Positions 45,851 to 58,990 of a stretch of DNA of 64,000 nucleotides are shown here, one piece after another. A model generated the notes under the pieces. It was not told the origin of the DNA, did not search any database, and saw only the letters and a program-made list of their open reading frames with translations. The DNA is from Pithys albifrons albifrons (taxonomy: Eukaryota; Chordata; Aves; Passeriformes; Thamnophilidae): NCBI RefSeq assembly GCF_047495875.1, contig NC_092474.1:11431717-11495716 (forward strand). Direction: 5' to 3'. The number at the start of each line of letters is the position of its first letter. Position 1 is the stretch's first letter. The translations under genes and the position numbers were made by a program.

Positions 45851-48800
45851 AGAGTACATCAAGAGCAACAAAATTTGGGGAAATGAGCAGGCCCAGCTGC
45901 ACTAAAGCAAAGAATGTGAAAAATTTTCTGTTAGCTCCTCTCATTCCCCTGTAAACACCAGCCTAGAAGCACCGTGCCTGATATTGCAGCATGCCCAGCT
46001 CAGAAGGTGTCCCACACAGGCGAAAACACAGATCTGGGAAAGCACAGCACACCCAACCAGAGAGCAACATGTGTCAGTGGCTCGTGGCTCTGAGGGTGAC
46101 AGCCCACACCCCATCAGGACAGCTCCTAGACAGCAAGGCCAGTGTTGACCAACCTGCCTCATGAAGTAGTCCTGCAGCTGGAGAGAGTACTTGTGTGCTT
46201 CTCAGGCTGGGATGGTTACAGAGCAGCTTTGTTCCTTCTGGACTTCACAATTCCTTGCTCAGGAAACTCTGGAACCATTGTGGTGGAGGCAAGAAAGCCC
46301 CTTCGGGTGAAAGGGAGACCTGGAAACCCTCAGGTGATAACCTCCTCCTTCCACATCATCTGTTACCTGTGACTGAAGATGCGCTGCCTGATCCATCCAG
46401 GGCAAATAGTGCTTGTAAGGACAACGCAGTTATTGAAGGGCTGTACTGGTCAGTCTGCAGAGACAGCAGGTGTGTTACAGGGGCAGCCACAGAGCTGCTC
46501 TTCCTAAGCTGTCACATGCTGATGGGAAAAGGAAGGATGTGTGAAAATCATCCTCACCCACAGCAAGCAAGAACCAGGGCTGACATACAGCTTTAACAAT
46601 TTATTAGCTAACACACTGAAGGAATGAGAAAGGCTCACGGGATTGAGGAAGAAGTCTCTTTCCTTTATAATTTATAAACATCCAGAATGTGATAATCTTG
46701 GAATTAATATAATGAGTATGTTCAGCAGGAGCATTGGCTCTGGAATGCAGCACCAGCAGCCACCAAAAGCTGCAGGAGACTGGGAAGCACCCTTGGCAGG
46801 AGGTTCTGGGACAGCAGCTCCATGTTCATTCCCACACAGTCACACCAATCACTGCCCTCAGCTGTGCCTTATTGACATCAGCTCCCCTCCGTGGGTCCAC
46901 AGCTGCCCCCATGCCCCACCCCATGCCATCAGAGGGGACACCAGAGACATTTAGGAATTTAGGGCAGGCAGCAAGAGCAGAGTGTCAGGAGAACACGATT
47001 CTGGCTTGGTTTGCACTGTGCTGCCCTAAGCCAGACTGAATTACCTTTTACACCACTACACTTCAGCAGGGAGAATAAATAACAAAACCAGAAAGCAGTA
47101 ACAGGGAACTTCCTCCTGTGACAGCTGCCAAGGGAAAAGAGACCCTTTTACTTCAGCTCCTGTGCAGGTTTGAGATCCCTCAGTGCTGAGGCATTGGGCA
47201 TTTGTGAGCAGCACCAGGGGTGGAAGGGAACAGCCAGAGCTCCTGACGCAGCTCCAAGCTGGGTACGGAAGGAGAGTCTATTTAAAGGAGTCGCAGCATT
47301 TCTAACCTACCTTCCTTTGAAAGGAAAAAAGCCCACCTAAATATATCCTGCTAGAATTAGGGCTTTTACCCTGTTTGCCTCCTGCAGCCCATTGTCCAGC
47401 ACACCAAGAGCTGTTTCCCTGGAAATGGCAGTGCAGGCTAATTGCTGTTTGAAGCCTTTCCTCCTACAGAGCAGCCTCGGAATGCCGATCCCTTCCCTGA
47501 CAGCTCTCTGCAGAACAGGCTTCCCAAGCTATTTCTCCCCAGTTTTCTCCCTCTGCAAGATTTAACCAGAAGAATTTCCCTGCAGAAGCCACCCTAGGGT
47601 GGGTACAAAGGGGCAGCTGGTGGGGACACCCACATTGACAGCTCCAGCTGAGCTCAGGGGACCCTCAGCAGTGGGATGAACCTGCAGCCTTCCCTACAGG
47701 TGAGGAGTCAAGACAGCCAGGAAGGGAAGAAATGCAAGCAGGAGCAAAAGCACATCTGATTTATGCTTTTTTTTTGCCTAAGTTCATGAGAAAAGCAGGT
47801 TGTCAGAAGGCAGAGCAGGCATTTGGGTGACAGCTTCTTATTTAGTGTAATTGCTACGCCTCAGAAAAAAAAGAAAAAAATATGCCTTATCATGAGCCAA
47901 GAAAATTTTCCTTCAAGAAATCCTTAAGATTTGTTGTTTCCATTGAGCTCCTCAGGGGAGAGCCCTGCTCCCAGACAGCAGCTGGGGCTGGGGAAGCCAC
48001 TTTGTGGGAAGGGAGGAAGGCTGGGTAAGAATGTGGCACGGCAGTGCCCTCTTTGGGCACAGCCACCCACCGTGTGTGGTTCAAACTGGGCTCAGCTACG
48101 TCTCTCCTTCCTGAGCTGGAACACACAAGGAACTTCATTCCTCACTGCAGCAGAGTGAGGCTGGAGATGCACATACAAGCAGGGATTTGCTCTGGCAGTC
48201 TCACCCTTACCAGAAGGGCTGGCAGACCCAGCCTACAACATGACTCACCTGCAAGAGGAGCCCTCCAGATCCCCCTGTTTCATCCTGCCACAAGCTCATC
48301 ACACAAACCCCATGAGCATAGACCAGGCGACTGGAGAAACTGAGGCACTTGGCTCCATTGGAGAAGCAGTCTGAGGAAGTTTTGAGGAAGCTTTGACAAG
48401 AAAGGTGCTTAAGAAAGGTACCTGGAGCCAAGAAACAGTATCCCTGCAGCTTGAGTCAAACTTCTGAATGGGCAGTGCTCCTTCAGCCTTGCTTTGCTCC
48501 AGCCCTTCTTGGCTGCAAGTCTGGTTGGGCTTTCCAAGGGGAAAGGCAGCTGATGGAGACTATTCCTGGGTTCTTTGCTGGCACACAACAGCACTGTAAT
48601 CAATCACCTCTGAGGTTAATTAGATAGGGTTCTTCAACACGGTCTCTGGAGGGGCAAGATTTCATTTTTCCATGTTAAGCCCTTTTAATAACACTGATAG
48701 GTCTCACCATCATGATACCCCTGCGATGCTCCCCATTGTACCACTGCCAATAAAGGGGGAGTCTATTGCAGGAGTTCAGGGGTGAGCTACGGAGAAGCAC

Positions 48801-51800
48801 AAACAGCAGAGAAAGCTGAACAAGTCTAGAAATTGTCAGCTTTAGGAGCAACTCCAGAGTCCAACTGTGCTCGAGCCCAGGGCAATCAGCCCAGTGCTGC
48901 ACAAATAGCACATGGTATTGGAGTCACAGGAATGCCTCTGGCTCGTGCCCTGACAGATTTCACAGGCGCTGGAGGTGCCTCAGAGCTCTAAGAGGCACCA
49001 CACACACTCAAAGAAAAAAAAGGACATTGTCCTCAGCATAACCCAACATAACTATTTGCTAGCAAAACTGACTTGGTGTCTCTGTCACTGGACCTTGCAG
49101 GTGTTTGGTGTGCATGTGTTGAGGGTAATCATGTCCCTGCCAGGAGCCCAGGAGCTGGACATCCCAGAGGACATGGCCATGCTTATCTCCAGCACAAGCT
49201 GAGCGAGCAGCTCAGAGGGTGAGAGCTAATCTATGCAGCCCTAAACGAGCAGCAGCTCTCTCATACCTGCAGCCTCCCTGGGGGGAAGTGGAGAACAAGG
49301 TCTGAATGGGATTAGTGCAGAGCAGAGAGGGATATCTATGGCCATGCCTTGGCTGCTGCCAGGGACATGCCTGGGGAAGGGGCTGCTTTGGCTGTCCCCA
49401 TCATGCCGAGGGCTGGAGGCCAGGAACGCCTCCATGGGTCTGCTGAGGAGTGAACAGGTCTCCAGCCTCACATCCCTTACTTTGCAGTCTTAATCATTTC
49501 TGATCAGACTGATATTCCCAGTGACTAACCATGGGATAAGGCAATGGAGAAGCATCTGTAAAACACTAATTACTCCCACTGCAGCCCTTACCCATTCCAA
49601 ATTAAGAGATCCCACCAACCCTTCTCCCTGAGGAAAAAACCCTTCTGTGACGTGAAGCACTATGAGGAATGAGCTCCCTTGCCCCTCTCCTTTCAGTCTA
49701 TTCCATCCTCATACTTCCCTGTTATCCTAAGAGCCTGACTCCATCTCAGGGGTTTATTATGCACATGGCTCAGGCTGCTGAAGAACACAGAGGTCAGGGA
49801 GTTGCAAAGTCACCCCAACAGCACCAGCACTTGTTCCTGCAAAGTGCAATAAGCTCCAGAAGAGCTTTTCATTAGCAACCCACTGGACTACAAACCACTG
49901 CAGTACTGAGCAGAAAACTGCGGTCCATGATCAGCCCTTTGCCAGGGAAATACCCCTTGCTGCACAACTCTCATCCCCAGCTGGGAACTGGCTCCTGGCT
50001 GAGATTACTCCTGCATGATCCCTGAGGATCCTACAACCCAAAAGCCATTCTCAGGGCTGGGAGTCACAGCAGGAACTGAGCTCTGGACATAACTTGGCTG
50101 AAGGATGTGCAGTCAGGTGGGGCTGGGACTGTGCCGCCCTAGAGCAGGGATGATGTAGAGGGAGTGCTGAGTAGATCAGAGGACAATACAAACCTTATCC
50201 AGCCATGTCCAAGGCTCTCTGAAAAGAACCTTGGGGCTTGGGCTCAGACACATTTATGCCTGTTGCCCTTTGGCCCATGGCAGCATCCACCTTCACCAGC
50301 CCCCACTGCCACTGTTCTCAGGAGACCATGCTCTGTATTGCTTATGCACACAGGAAACAGCTCAAACCAGAGAGAAAAGGGAGAAGGAGGAAAACTCCTT
50401 GCTCTCCATTCACCTGCTAACCCTGATGTCCACCCTGATCTCCCCTCCAACTCATCTGCATCTACAGCCCTTGTTCCTCAGCCACCTGCATGGTCCAGGA
50501 GCTGGCAGAAAGCCAGGACCCCAGCTCTGAGTCATTAACCTGCTTCCTGTGACCAGGTAACCCTTCCTCAGCCCGCTGCAGCCTCCCCCAGGGCTGGCAG
50601 GGTATGGTGCTGCACAACCCCACTGCCCCTCAGCTCTGGAAGGCTTGGGCTGCTCCCTCCTCCCCTTTGGCTTCATGGAAATGCATAACAAGATCTTGGC
50701 CCAAACTGAGGAAATTGCCTTCCTTTATCTTGCGAGTGCCTTGCCCAGGCTAACTGGGGAAGGAGAACCCAAGCAGCAGCCAGAACACTGTTCTGCAGAT
50801 AGCAGAGCCCAGCAGTGAAGGAGTCAGCTGCCCCTTTGCCCCTCAGCTTTCCATTTCCTTTGCATTTCATGTTCAGGAGCTGCCCAGCTCAGCATCTGAG
50901 CTGGAGGCCTACAAAGGGCAGGGAATGCTGCAGGGCCAGATTCCTGCTCTGCAGGTCAGCCATGGAGAGAGGAGACAGGCTCCCTGCAGCCTCTGCTCAC
51001 CACATCACGAGGCATGGCCAAGTGCACAAGGAAGAGGTCAGACTCAAGAAACAAAACCAGAAACCCTGTGGCAGCATCCTGGCACACTCAGCCTAGGAAG
51101 AAGCAGGTCACACTTCTCCATGGATACTTGGACCAAGATATTAAAGAGGATCATCACAGCAGGCAGGCAATGGTCCAAACTCGCTGTTTGGAGGCATTTG
51201 AGAAGGCAGGATTTGCCTGCGTGAGCTCCCAGAAATTATCCCAACTCTCCCCACAGCACAGAGTTCACTGTGGCATCAGAGGCTCTTCCTGCAGGATCCT
51301 CTGTAACAAATGGCCCAGCAACCATGCCAGATGGATAATCAATCCAGGCACTGCTCACCACCCGCTCCTGGGAGCGAGGAGCACTTCCCGTGCCCACAAA
51401 CAGGAACTACAGATCAGGCTGAACTGGAGATGATGGTGGAGGGTAAAATCCATCATGTACAACAACTGCTACATTGGCAGGCTCAGCAGGGTCTGACCAG
51501 GGATGAGGCTGCCAGAAGATAAAACTGGGCTATTTTGCAATAATTTGTCCAAGCCTGCAGGAAACACGAGGGTTTCAGCAGTGACTCTGGAGCCAAACCA
51601 AGAACCAGGACCTCAGCACAGGTTTCACACAAATACACTCACTTCCAGTTAACCCCAGCCCCATATGAGGGGAAGGGGAGCAGCTCTATTTCCCCATTTT
51701 CCAGTGGTCCTTGGGAAGCATAACAAGGTGAAGGCAGTGGTTTGACAGTGGATGAGATGAGGTACTTTGATAAATCCCCAACTTCTTTCCCCAAAGAGCC

Positions 51801-54800
51801 ATCAGGGAGACCCTCCTCAAGATGTTCTTGGTTTAGATGGCAAGACACAGCCCACTGGTTCATGAATGGGAGAAGAGAGAGCTTCTCCATTCCCAAAACA
51901 CCAGAGGCTGATCCCCTCCCACAACCCAGTACCTACAGCCACAGAAATGGAGATAAAATTGAATGTGAGCTGCAGAGGTTGAAGTCTCCCTGTTCCTGCT
52001 TGGACATTCTCTGAGTATGGGGCTGGAGGCTCTGCCCCTCAGCCCAGCCCATCCTTGAAGAGCCATGCCTCACAGATAAACAGCTCAGCCAGCTTCAGAG
52101 CAATTGGTCATAGGGCTACGTGTCAGCAGAGCTTCAGCACAGCATCTCTGCAGCTCTGAGCAACAACCTGTACCAGGGAGAGAAGGAAAAAAATCAGCCT
52201 TGAGCCATCACACTGCAGAGACACCATCCCCGGTGCTGTTGGCTTGAAGGACAAGCGTGGAGTACCTAATTCTCTTTGGCCTCATTGATTTTCTGCAGCT
52301 CTGCCCTCAGATCTACAGCAAGGTGGCTTGTTCAGCCTTGCAGCAGCTCTGGAGGAGGATGAGGCCAACCATATCCTGCTGGGGCAAATGAAACAAAGGG
52401 CAGACAGCAAAAGCCACGGCAGGATGGTTGGTTAACACAGCCATGAAGCGAAGACGGCACTCCTGCCCCTTGGCCTGTTCCCATGCCCAAGGACAGGGAC
52501 TGCTTTGAGCAACACTGGGGTGCTGGGTGTCAGTCAGCTCCTCAAATCCCCAGGAGGCAGAATCCACCCAGAGCCAGCTCTGCCTGCCTGGCAGCCACAC
52601 TCACAGGCTTTTCAAGTCTCTCAGATCCCAGTCTGGAAAGCAAACTACAGCAATTACCAGCACTCACTGCTGTGAATGGCAACACTCTGTAAATAAATTA
52701 CATCTCGGAAATTAATAAGTGTTGCCTAATTGAGGCTTAGCATCTTAAATTCCTAAAAATCCTTATAAGGCGACAGGAAAGGAAGAAGGAAAGACATTTT
52801 CTAGTCCATAGAGCCCTAATCCAGCCCTAGCAGTAGGCAGGACACCCAAGGAGACTCAGCCCTGCCTGTTGTGAGGTTGTCATGCTCCAGCACCAGGATA
52901 TGTACACCCCAGGGTCAGACCAATTTCTCCTGCCAGCAGAGCAGCAGCACTGCAAATGGCTTCTAAATATCAAAATGGTGCTCGAGTTCTTCTGAGGCAG
53001 AGCAGAGGGATGAAAAGGAACCAAATCAGTGAGCAGCAGTCCAGCCTGGGCCTTTGTACGTGAGGCACAGAACCCTTGGGCATTCAGCATGTGCAGTGGA
53101 GGAAGCTCAGTGTTCCTCTCCTCCTCCTCCTGATGGCTGGAGTTCTTTGGTATGTCCCACCTCAGTGAGAAGCTGGTATGGATGAGCTTTGGTTACCTGG
53201 GAGCATTGGGAGCCTCTGGTGCTGTGTGAGGAAATCACTTTGGAGCCAAACATCACAGATTTCCAGCAGACAACTCCCCTGGCAGCCTCCCCTGGGCTGC
53301 CAGCTCTCCCATGCCAAGTCTGCTCCATCCAGCCTCCGAGCAATCTGTCCCTGTGCAGGGAGCAATGTGTTGTCCAGATCTTTTCCTTGCCTGGAGCACA
53401 CATGGACTCGTGCCCGATGAGAAGCCAGAACTCCACTTCTGTGTGATGCTGAGATTTTGGTTCTCCTTCAGATTCCTCCCATTTGCCTCCCAGTCACCCC
53501 GGGGTTCCCAATGGACTCCATCCCCCAGCCTGGTAATGGGAGATGAGGAGACAGGTGACTGGGACATGAGTGTTTTCCAGACTTCCAGCTCACCGCCACT
53601 GTTGTCTCCAAGGATCCCTCAGTGCAGGCTGATGGACACACATCCCCCAGCACACAGAACTGGCACTGCCATGGAGCCAGTGTCCCCTTCCCTGCCCCAC
53701 ACACCAGGCACCTTGAAGGTTAAAGCATTAATCCCCTTTTCTCCTGCCCACATCATTAACACACCCAGGTAAGCAGCAAACACCACCCCTGATGCTGAGC
53801 ACTGGTTTTCCTCTCCACTAACTCCCTGGGGCCTGGCATGGAGAAGCCTTAATGGATCCGACACAACTCCTAGCACAGAGGAGCTCCACTGTTTGATGCA
53901 GAGTTTAATTTGATTTCTCACTTGAATAGCTGAGACATCCTTGATGTGCATCCTTCAGCTCCTTCCAGACAAATCTGCTGCATACAATTAGCACCAGGAG
54001 TCACCTGCACTCACCACCCTTCCCCTCTGCTCCATTCCAACCTCCACCAGCACCTCACAGAGCAACCCCACTCCCACCTTTGGAAGGGCTTTCCATGGCA
54101 TTGACCCTCCTCCAGCAAGGGGACAGCAGGGATTAAACAGTGGTGACAGGGAGATGATGGAGGAGACCAAGGCCAAGGCAGGAGCTGCAGCAGCTCCCCC
54201 AGCTCAGTCTCCACAGCAATCCCTGAGGGAACACAGTCCCAGGCAGCAGCATTCCTTTCTGCCCCAAGCTGCTCTGTTCCTTCCCCAAACCAGCTGCATT
54301 TCAACAAGACTTGGCTCAGCTCTACAGCCCCTCAAAAGCACCACAGTACACTGCTCTGGAAACAGAGAAAACGCTGTGATTGCCACGAAAATATGGGAAG
54401 CACAGGTGGGAACATGATGTTCCTTTTTCCTTATGTAGAAGTCTTGAGGTTTTTCTGGCATCTGTTTTCAGGACATACTGAACTTCAGCCTACAATCCCC
54501 AAAGCCTGGGCCACAGACAGTGAACCAGGGTCACTGTCAGGACAGGAGGGAGACCCACAGCCTCCCAAAACCTTGGAGAACAATATCCTGTACCATAGTG
54601 AGGTCTTGCCTGAGGGTGGAGAGCCCCCACAGGCTCTGTCTGTTCTCTGTCTGGTTCAAAACTCACTGGTGAGCCAGCTCGACTGAATCCATTCCCTTCC
54701 CAAAGCTCTGAAGCACAACAGTTGATTTAAAATCTTACAGCAAACTGTTGGGGAGTGAAAAATGGATTTTCAGGCATTAAAGCCCAGACCGAGGAGCAAA

Positions 54801-55140
54801 CAGACACCTTTGATTGAGAAATCAATGGTTGGGTTTTACAGCACTTCACACTAAGCAGCAGCAGAGCCCTGCATGTGCCTCACCCCTCCAGGGCAGGGCG
54901 GGGGGAAACCAGCAGAAATAACAAAGTGAGACACTCTGGTACTTCCCATGGTCTCACCAAAGCCAAAAAGGCTTTGAGGACCTTCAGTCCATGGGGCAAA
55001 ACACATTTTCAAAAGAGCCCCTTTGGATGATAAACTGATAGGGGAAGGGTCCATGCCATAACTTCCAAAAAGGGCTTCACCTGGCTGTTCTCAGGGCTGA
55101 GGGCTGGACTCTCCTCACTCCCTGACCCAGTGGGTGACAT
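45851..55140. other. Long stretch without recognised genes
   Basis: Over 9 kb of ordinary sequence. Small AT-rich patches lie at 46590-46720 (CAATTTATTAGCTAACAC, ATTAATATAATGAG), 47040-47100 and 52680-52760 (ATAAATTACATCTCGG, AAATTAATAAG). There is a T9 run at 47767-47775 and an A-rich run at 47863-47881. Short open frames on both strands have no recognised homology. I found no SUDS3, TAOK3 or other neighbour exon. Confidence 0.5.
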
Positions 55141-55143
55141 TTC

Positions 55144-55222
55144 TGCCCATGGCAGGAGGTTGGAACTAGATGGTTTTTAATGACCCTTCCAACCCAAACC
55201 ATGCTGTAATTCTCTGATCTGT
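55144..55222 (+). mobile_element. CR1 LINE 3'-end fragment (plus orientation)
   Basis: GCCCATGGCAGGAGGTTGG, AACTAGATGGTTTTTAATG, CCCTTCCAACCCAAACCATG and TGTAATTCTCTGAT follow the avian CR1 3' end in sense orientation. The tail (GTAATTCTCTGAT for ATTCTATGATTCTATG) is decayed. Confidence 0.88.
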
Positions 55223-58200
55223 CCCAGTCCACTTCACGAGGTGATTCCCACCCAATGCAGCACAGGAGCTGCTGCTGATCTGCCCATCAGCCCTGGGTGC
55301 AAAAAAGGAAAATAAAAGAAAAAAATAGGTAAAACAAAACCAGAGCTTGAGATTGATGAAGATGCCAGAGGGAAGGAGCAAGTCACAAAGAGAAGAGGAG
55401 GAACAATCTTTGCACCCAACAGGGATGTTACAAGAGAGAGAGACATGCTGACAAATTAAAACAGACCAGAGAACCCCTGATATGTTTTAAAGCCTTCTCT
55501 CAGCTTTCTTCTTCTCCTTTGTGTGTTGAAAATTCATCTTCAATTGCAATCACAATGCCCCCAGAGGGAAAAACACCCCAGCACAAGGCAGACTTCCCTC
55601 TAGGCAATGTGAATCTGTATTACCAGAGCAAAAAGGCTTTCATCTCAAAATCATTCGTTTCCAGAGCACTTGACCCAAAAGGAAGTCTTCTTTATTTCTG
55701 TAAAAGTCACTTTCTCTACCGAAATCCTGTGGCCTCAGAAAGGAGCTAGGAGGCAGCTTTCTGAAAGTCCATTGTCTGCTAGGAGCTTGGCAGCAGCAGC
55801 AGGCAGTGCCCACCCTGTGACCCTCCACAGCCCCAGCACTGCCAGGGAGGGCACAGGGCACTGATGGGGCACAGACCAGCCCTGCTCTTGCAGCACCAGG
55901 ATGACAGCAGACCCCAGGGCTGGGAGCTCAGAGTCCTCCCCTGCTCCTCCTCAGTACTGCCCTTATGGGGAGGAAAAAGGAGTAGCTGGGATATCTGAAT
56001 TGCCTTTCCCGTGAGGATGCAGCCTGCTGGAGGCACTGGTTGGGGAGCAGGCAGAGGCAGCACACACACACTCACACTTTGGTGGTACATCACCCAGAGG
56101 ATGGAGCGGCTCTGTGGAGGCTCTGCATCCCAACAGCATCCCAGAGCAACAAACTGGCTGCAGCCCCATGTTCCTGTGGGGACAGTGCAGGGCTCCATGA
56201 CACTGCACAAAGCAAACCAAACACAGCTGTTTGCTGGCACAGCCACACAGGAGCAGAGCTCCTGCTTCCCTTCCTTCTGGGAAGTGGCACAGCACAGGCA
56301 GCTCTGCACTGGGCTGTCAGGAACAGATTCCCACTGCATTGGAATTAGCAGCAGGTACAAACAAACCTGCTCCCTTCAGGGATGGGGGAGTCACACCTGC
56401 CTCACTGTTTTCTGAGAAGCAGGTACAACAGTTTTGTCTGTTCCAGGTGCACCATCCCCAATTCTCTGTCAGCAGCACTGAGCAAGATGTCAGAGGCAGA
56501 GGGGATTTTTAAATCAGCTTGGGTGGTCACCAGCTAGTTCAGGCTGGGCTGATTTCTGCATGTCCTTGGCAGCATTTTTGGGGAGGCTCTTTTGAAGCTG
56601 TTTCCTTCAGCTGAACCGTCACCTCACAGCCCCTCTTTTTTCTGACCACCCCAAGGAAAGTGCCATTCCTTAAGGAATATAACTTTTAAACCTCTCTGAG
56701 ATTAAAATGTTCTATTAGACTAATTTTTAGGATGCATGGAGAAGAAAGCTTAAGCTAGGCAAACTAATGGAAAAACTGATTAAAGCAGTGGATGCTATCA
56801 GGGAAGTGAGCAATTTCCTGTAAGCACCATAACCAATGCCATTTCTGCCAGAGCAGACCTGTCTCTTCTTCCCAGCAACATTCCCTCTACCTGCCCTGTT
56901 CCTGGAGCCTCTCTCAACAGCTCCAATAGTGTGATTCACCTCAGTGACCTTTTAGCTGCCACCTGCTCGGGACACAGCCATGGCACATTTGCCATTGTGT
57001 AAAAGCAGCAGCAGCAGCAGCAAACAGAACACCTTAAATAAATTTTCAGAGGCTGCAGGGTGTTGTAATTAATCACAGAGTGATCCACAGGCAGTAGCAG
57101 GGAGGGGAATGCACAAGGCAAGGCTGAGTGAGGGGTGACACCAGGATCCCCTTCTGCTGCCTGTCCCCACCCTGCCCTGCCAGAGGCAACAGGGGCTGAG
57201 GGATGAGACACCAGGGAGCAGCTGCAGTGGGAGTCAAGGTCAGGCTCCGTTTCACAGCTCATCCCATTCTGTGAGTCCCATCAAATGACAGTTTTCCCAG
57301 TTTGCTTTGTTTGGGCACATCCTTGATCAGCAAGTAAGTAACCCTCACTGCCAGTGTCTGCAGAGGTGTAAAGTCCAGCCTGCTCCAAGCCCACTCTCTG
57401 CCCTGCTGAACTTGCATCTTCCCTTTCCCACATTCCCAAGGGCCCAGACCCGCTGACACAAACAAGAGATGTCAAAGGAAGAGACAGAAGGAACAGCTTA
57501 AACACCCTGCACTGTATCCCTCCAAATCCTCCCTTGGCACACAACCAGCCCTCAGCTCTCCCTATCCACAGTTACCTCCTCCTGCACTCCCTGTGAATGT
57601 ACTCCCTTGGGATGATGGTTCCTGCTCCCCACCCAGCAGCTGAATTGCTGCACCAAGGGACACAAAGTCTGGGGACTGCTTGGGAAAAAAAAACCAAACA
57701 AACCAGGAAGCCTCAAATTTTCCTGAGGTTAGGACACAGCACATCTCTGTCAGAGTGCCTTCCTGCCTTACAGTGATGCTCTGCCTCCACAGCTCCCCAT
57801 ATTTATCAGCAGAAGCAAATGGAATAAGCCTGACCCTGGGAGAAACCACCACCAACACCACTTCAGAAAGTCATCAAGAACTCTTGGACTCACCAGAATG
57901 GCAGAAATGGCGAGTTGGGAACCGGCAGGACTTCTCCAGGGTGAGCTGCATGAGCCCTCTGCTCCTCCCTCCCTCATCAAGGACAGTGGTCAAGGCAGAG
58001 TTGTTCTCCTGCTTCAGAGGGGCACTGCCCTCCCCTGTAGAGACAGAGACAAGAAAAGGAGTTTTTATTTCCTGACATTGAGCAGAAAACTAAAGCACAA
58101 GTCCTAAAGGCTGTGGTGGAAATGAAGTGCCAGCATTCCCCCTGAGCCCCAAGGTCAGCCCACCTGTGTCATGCTTCCTCTTCCTCCCTTGCTTCAGCCC

Positions 58201-58670
58201 CACTCCCTGCTCTCTCTGGAAGGCTGGCATCTCTCCTGCTCTGACCGGCTGCTGAGCAACACACCAAAGCACTGCAGAGCAGAGGGAAAAAACATATATA
58301 TAGCAGCCTTTGAGCCATGCTTTTAATATTTCATCTTTCTTTTTCTGCCAGAAGAAAGTAAATTCCTTATGCTGGCTGGGCTGCAACCTCAGCACCACAT
58401 CGCTGTGCCTCAGACAGCCCTGGCTGCCAGCCCCTCCAGGCAGATGGGGAGTGCAAGGCTCATCTTCCTCCCACACAACCCCTTCTGCTCCAGCAGCCCT
58501 CGACACTGGTCAGGCAGCACAGTGGGGATGAGGCACTGAGGGGGCAGGAAGGGCTGTCTGCAGGAACTACAGAAGTCATGATACCACAGAGAACCCCTGC
58601 ACTGAGCTCCATGAGGAACCTGCTGGACCCACTTGGGGCAGAACTCACCTGGGAAAGGTGACAGGTCAGC
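55223..58670. other. Flanking DNA without recognised genes
   Basis: Includes an A-rich run at 55301-55340, a CACACACACACTCACAC tract at 56061-56078, a mildly AT-rich patch at 56660-56800 and the (GCA)6 run at 57005-57022. The 193-codon minus-strand frame at 55779-56360 is cysteine-rich but unrecognised. Confidence 0.45.
57005..57022. repeat. (GCA)6 trinucleotide run
   Basis: Six perfect GCA units in non-coding DNA. On the minus strand a poly-cysteine stretch in a short frame is its shadow. Confidence 0.9.
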
Positions 58671-58768
58671 AGGCACCAGGTCACCCCGAGTGACATCTGC
58701 CAATCCCCACCATCAGGCTCCGTGTCAGAGTCAGCCGCCATCCCACCCGCACACAAACTATCCATCAA
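58660..58768 (-). other. Exon-like segment with ATG and consensus splice donor (unassigned)
   Basis: On the minus strand an ATG at 58739-58741 opens MAADSDTEPDGGDW and runs 31 codons to CTTTCCCAG followed by GTGAGTT, an exact-type 5' splice site. An earlier in-frame ATG lies at 58766-58768. Upstream on the same strand is the CpG-containing block at 58770-58990. I do not recognise the peptide, and no downstream exon was found. It may be coincidence, or a first exon of an unannotated or non-coding transcript. Confidence 0.2.
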
Positions 58769-58769
58769 G

Positions 58770-58990
58770 CATCATCTGTGTCAAGCCGGTTTTTATTTTT
58801 AAATTTAATGTCTGTAAAGTATTTTGGCTTTAAATTATTCCGCTGCCTCCCTCGGTTCAGCGGCGCTTCCCCGTCTAGACAGAACAATCTTGTTGTCAGT
58901 GAAACAGATTCGCCCTGACATCCCTGCCGTGATGCCGCTGCTATTTAGTAGAAAGGAAAAGAGCTAAAAAGCTCCTTTTTAACTGTTTTG
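58770..58990. promoter_or_regulatory. Isolated AT-rich/CpG-containing candidate element
   Basis: GGTTTTTATTTTTAAATTTAATG and GGCTTTAAATTATTCCGC are followed by CpG-bearing CTCGGTTCAGCGGCGCTTCC, GATTCGCCCTGAC and CCGTGATGCCGCTGC, then GCTATTTAGTAG. AACAATCTTGTTGTC at 58883-58897 holds two opposed SOX-like cores. It stands out from 10 kb of plainer DNA on either side. Confidence 0.4.
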
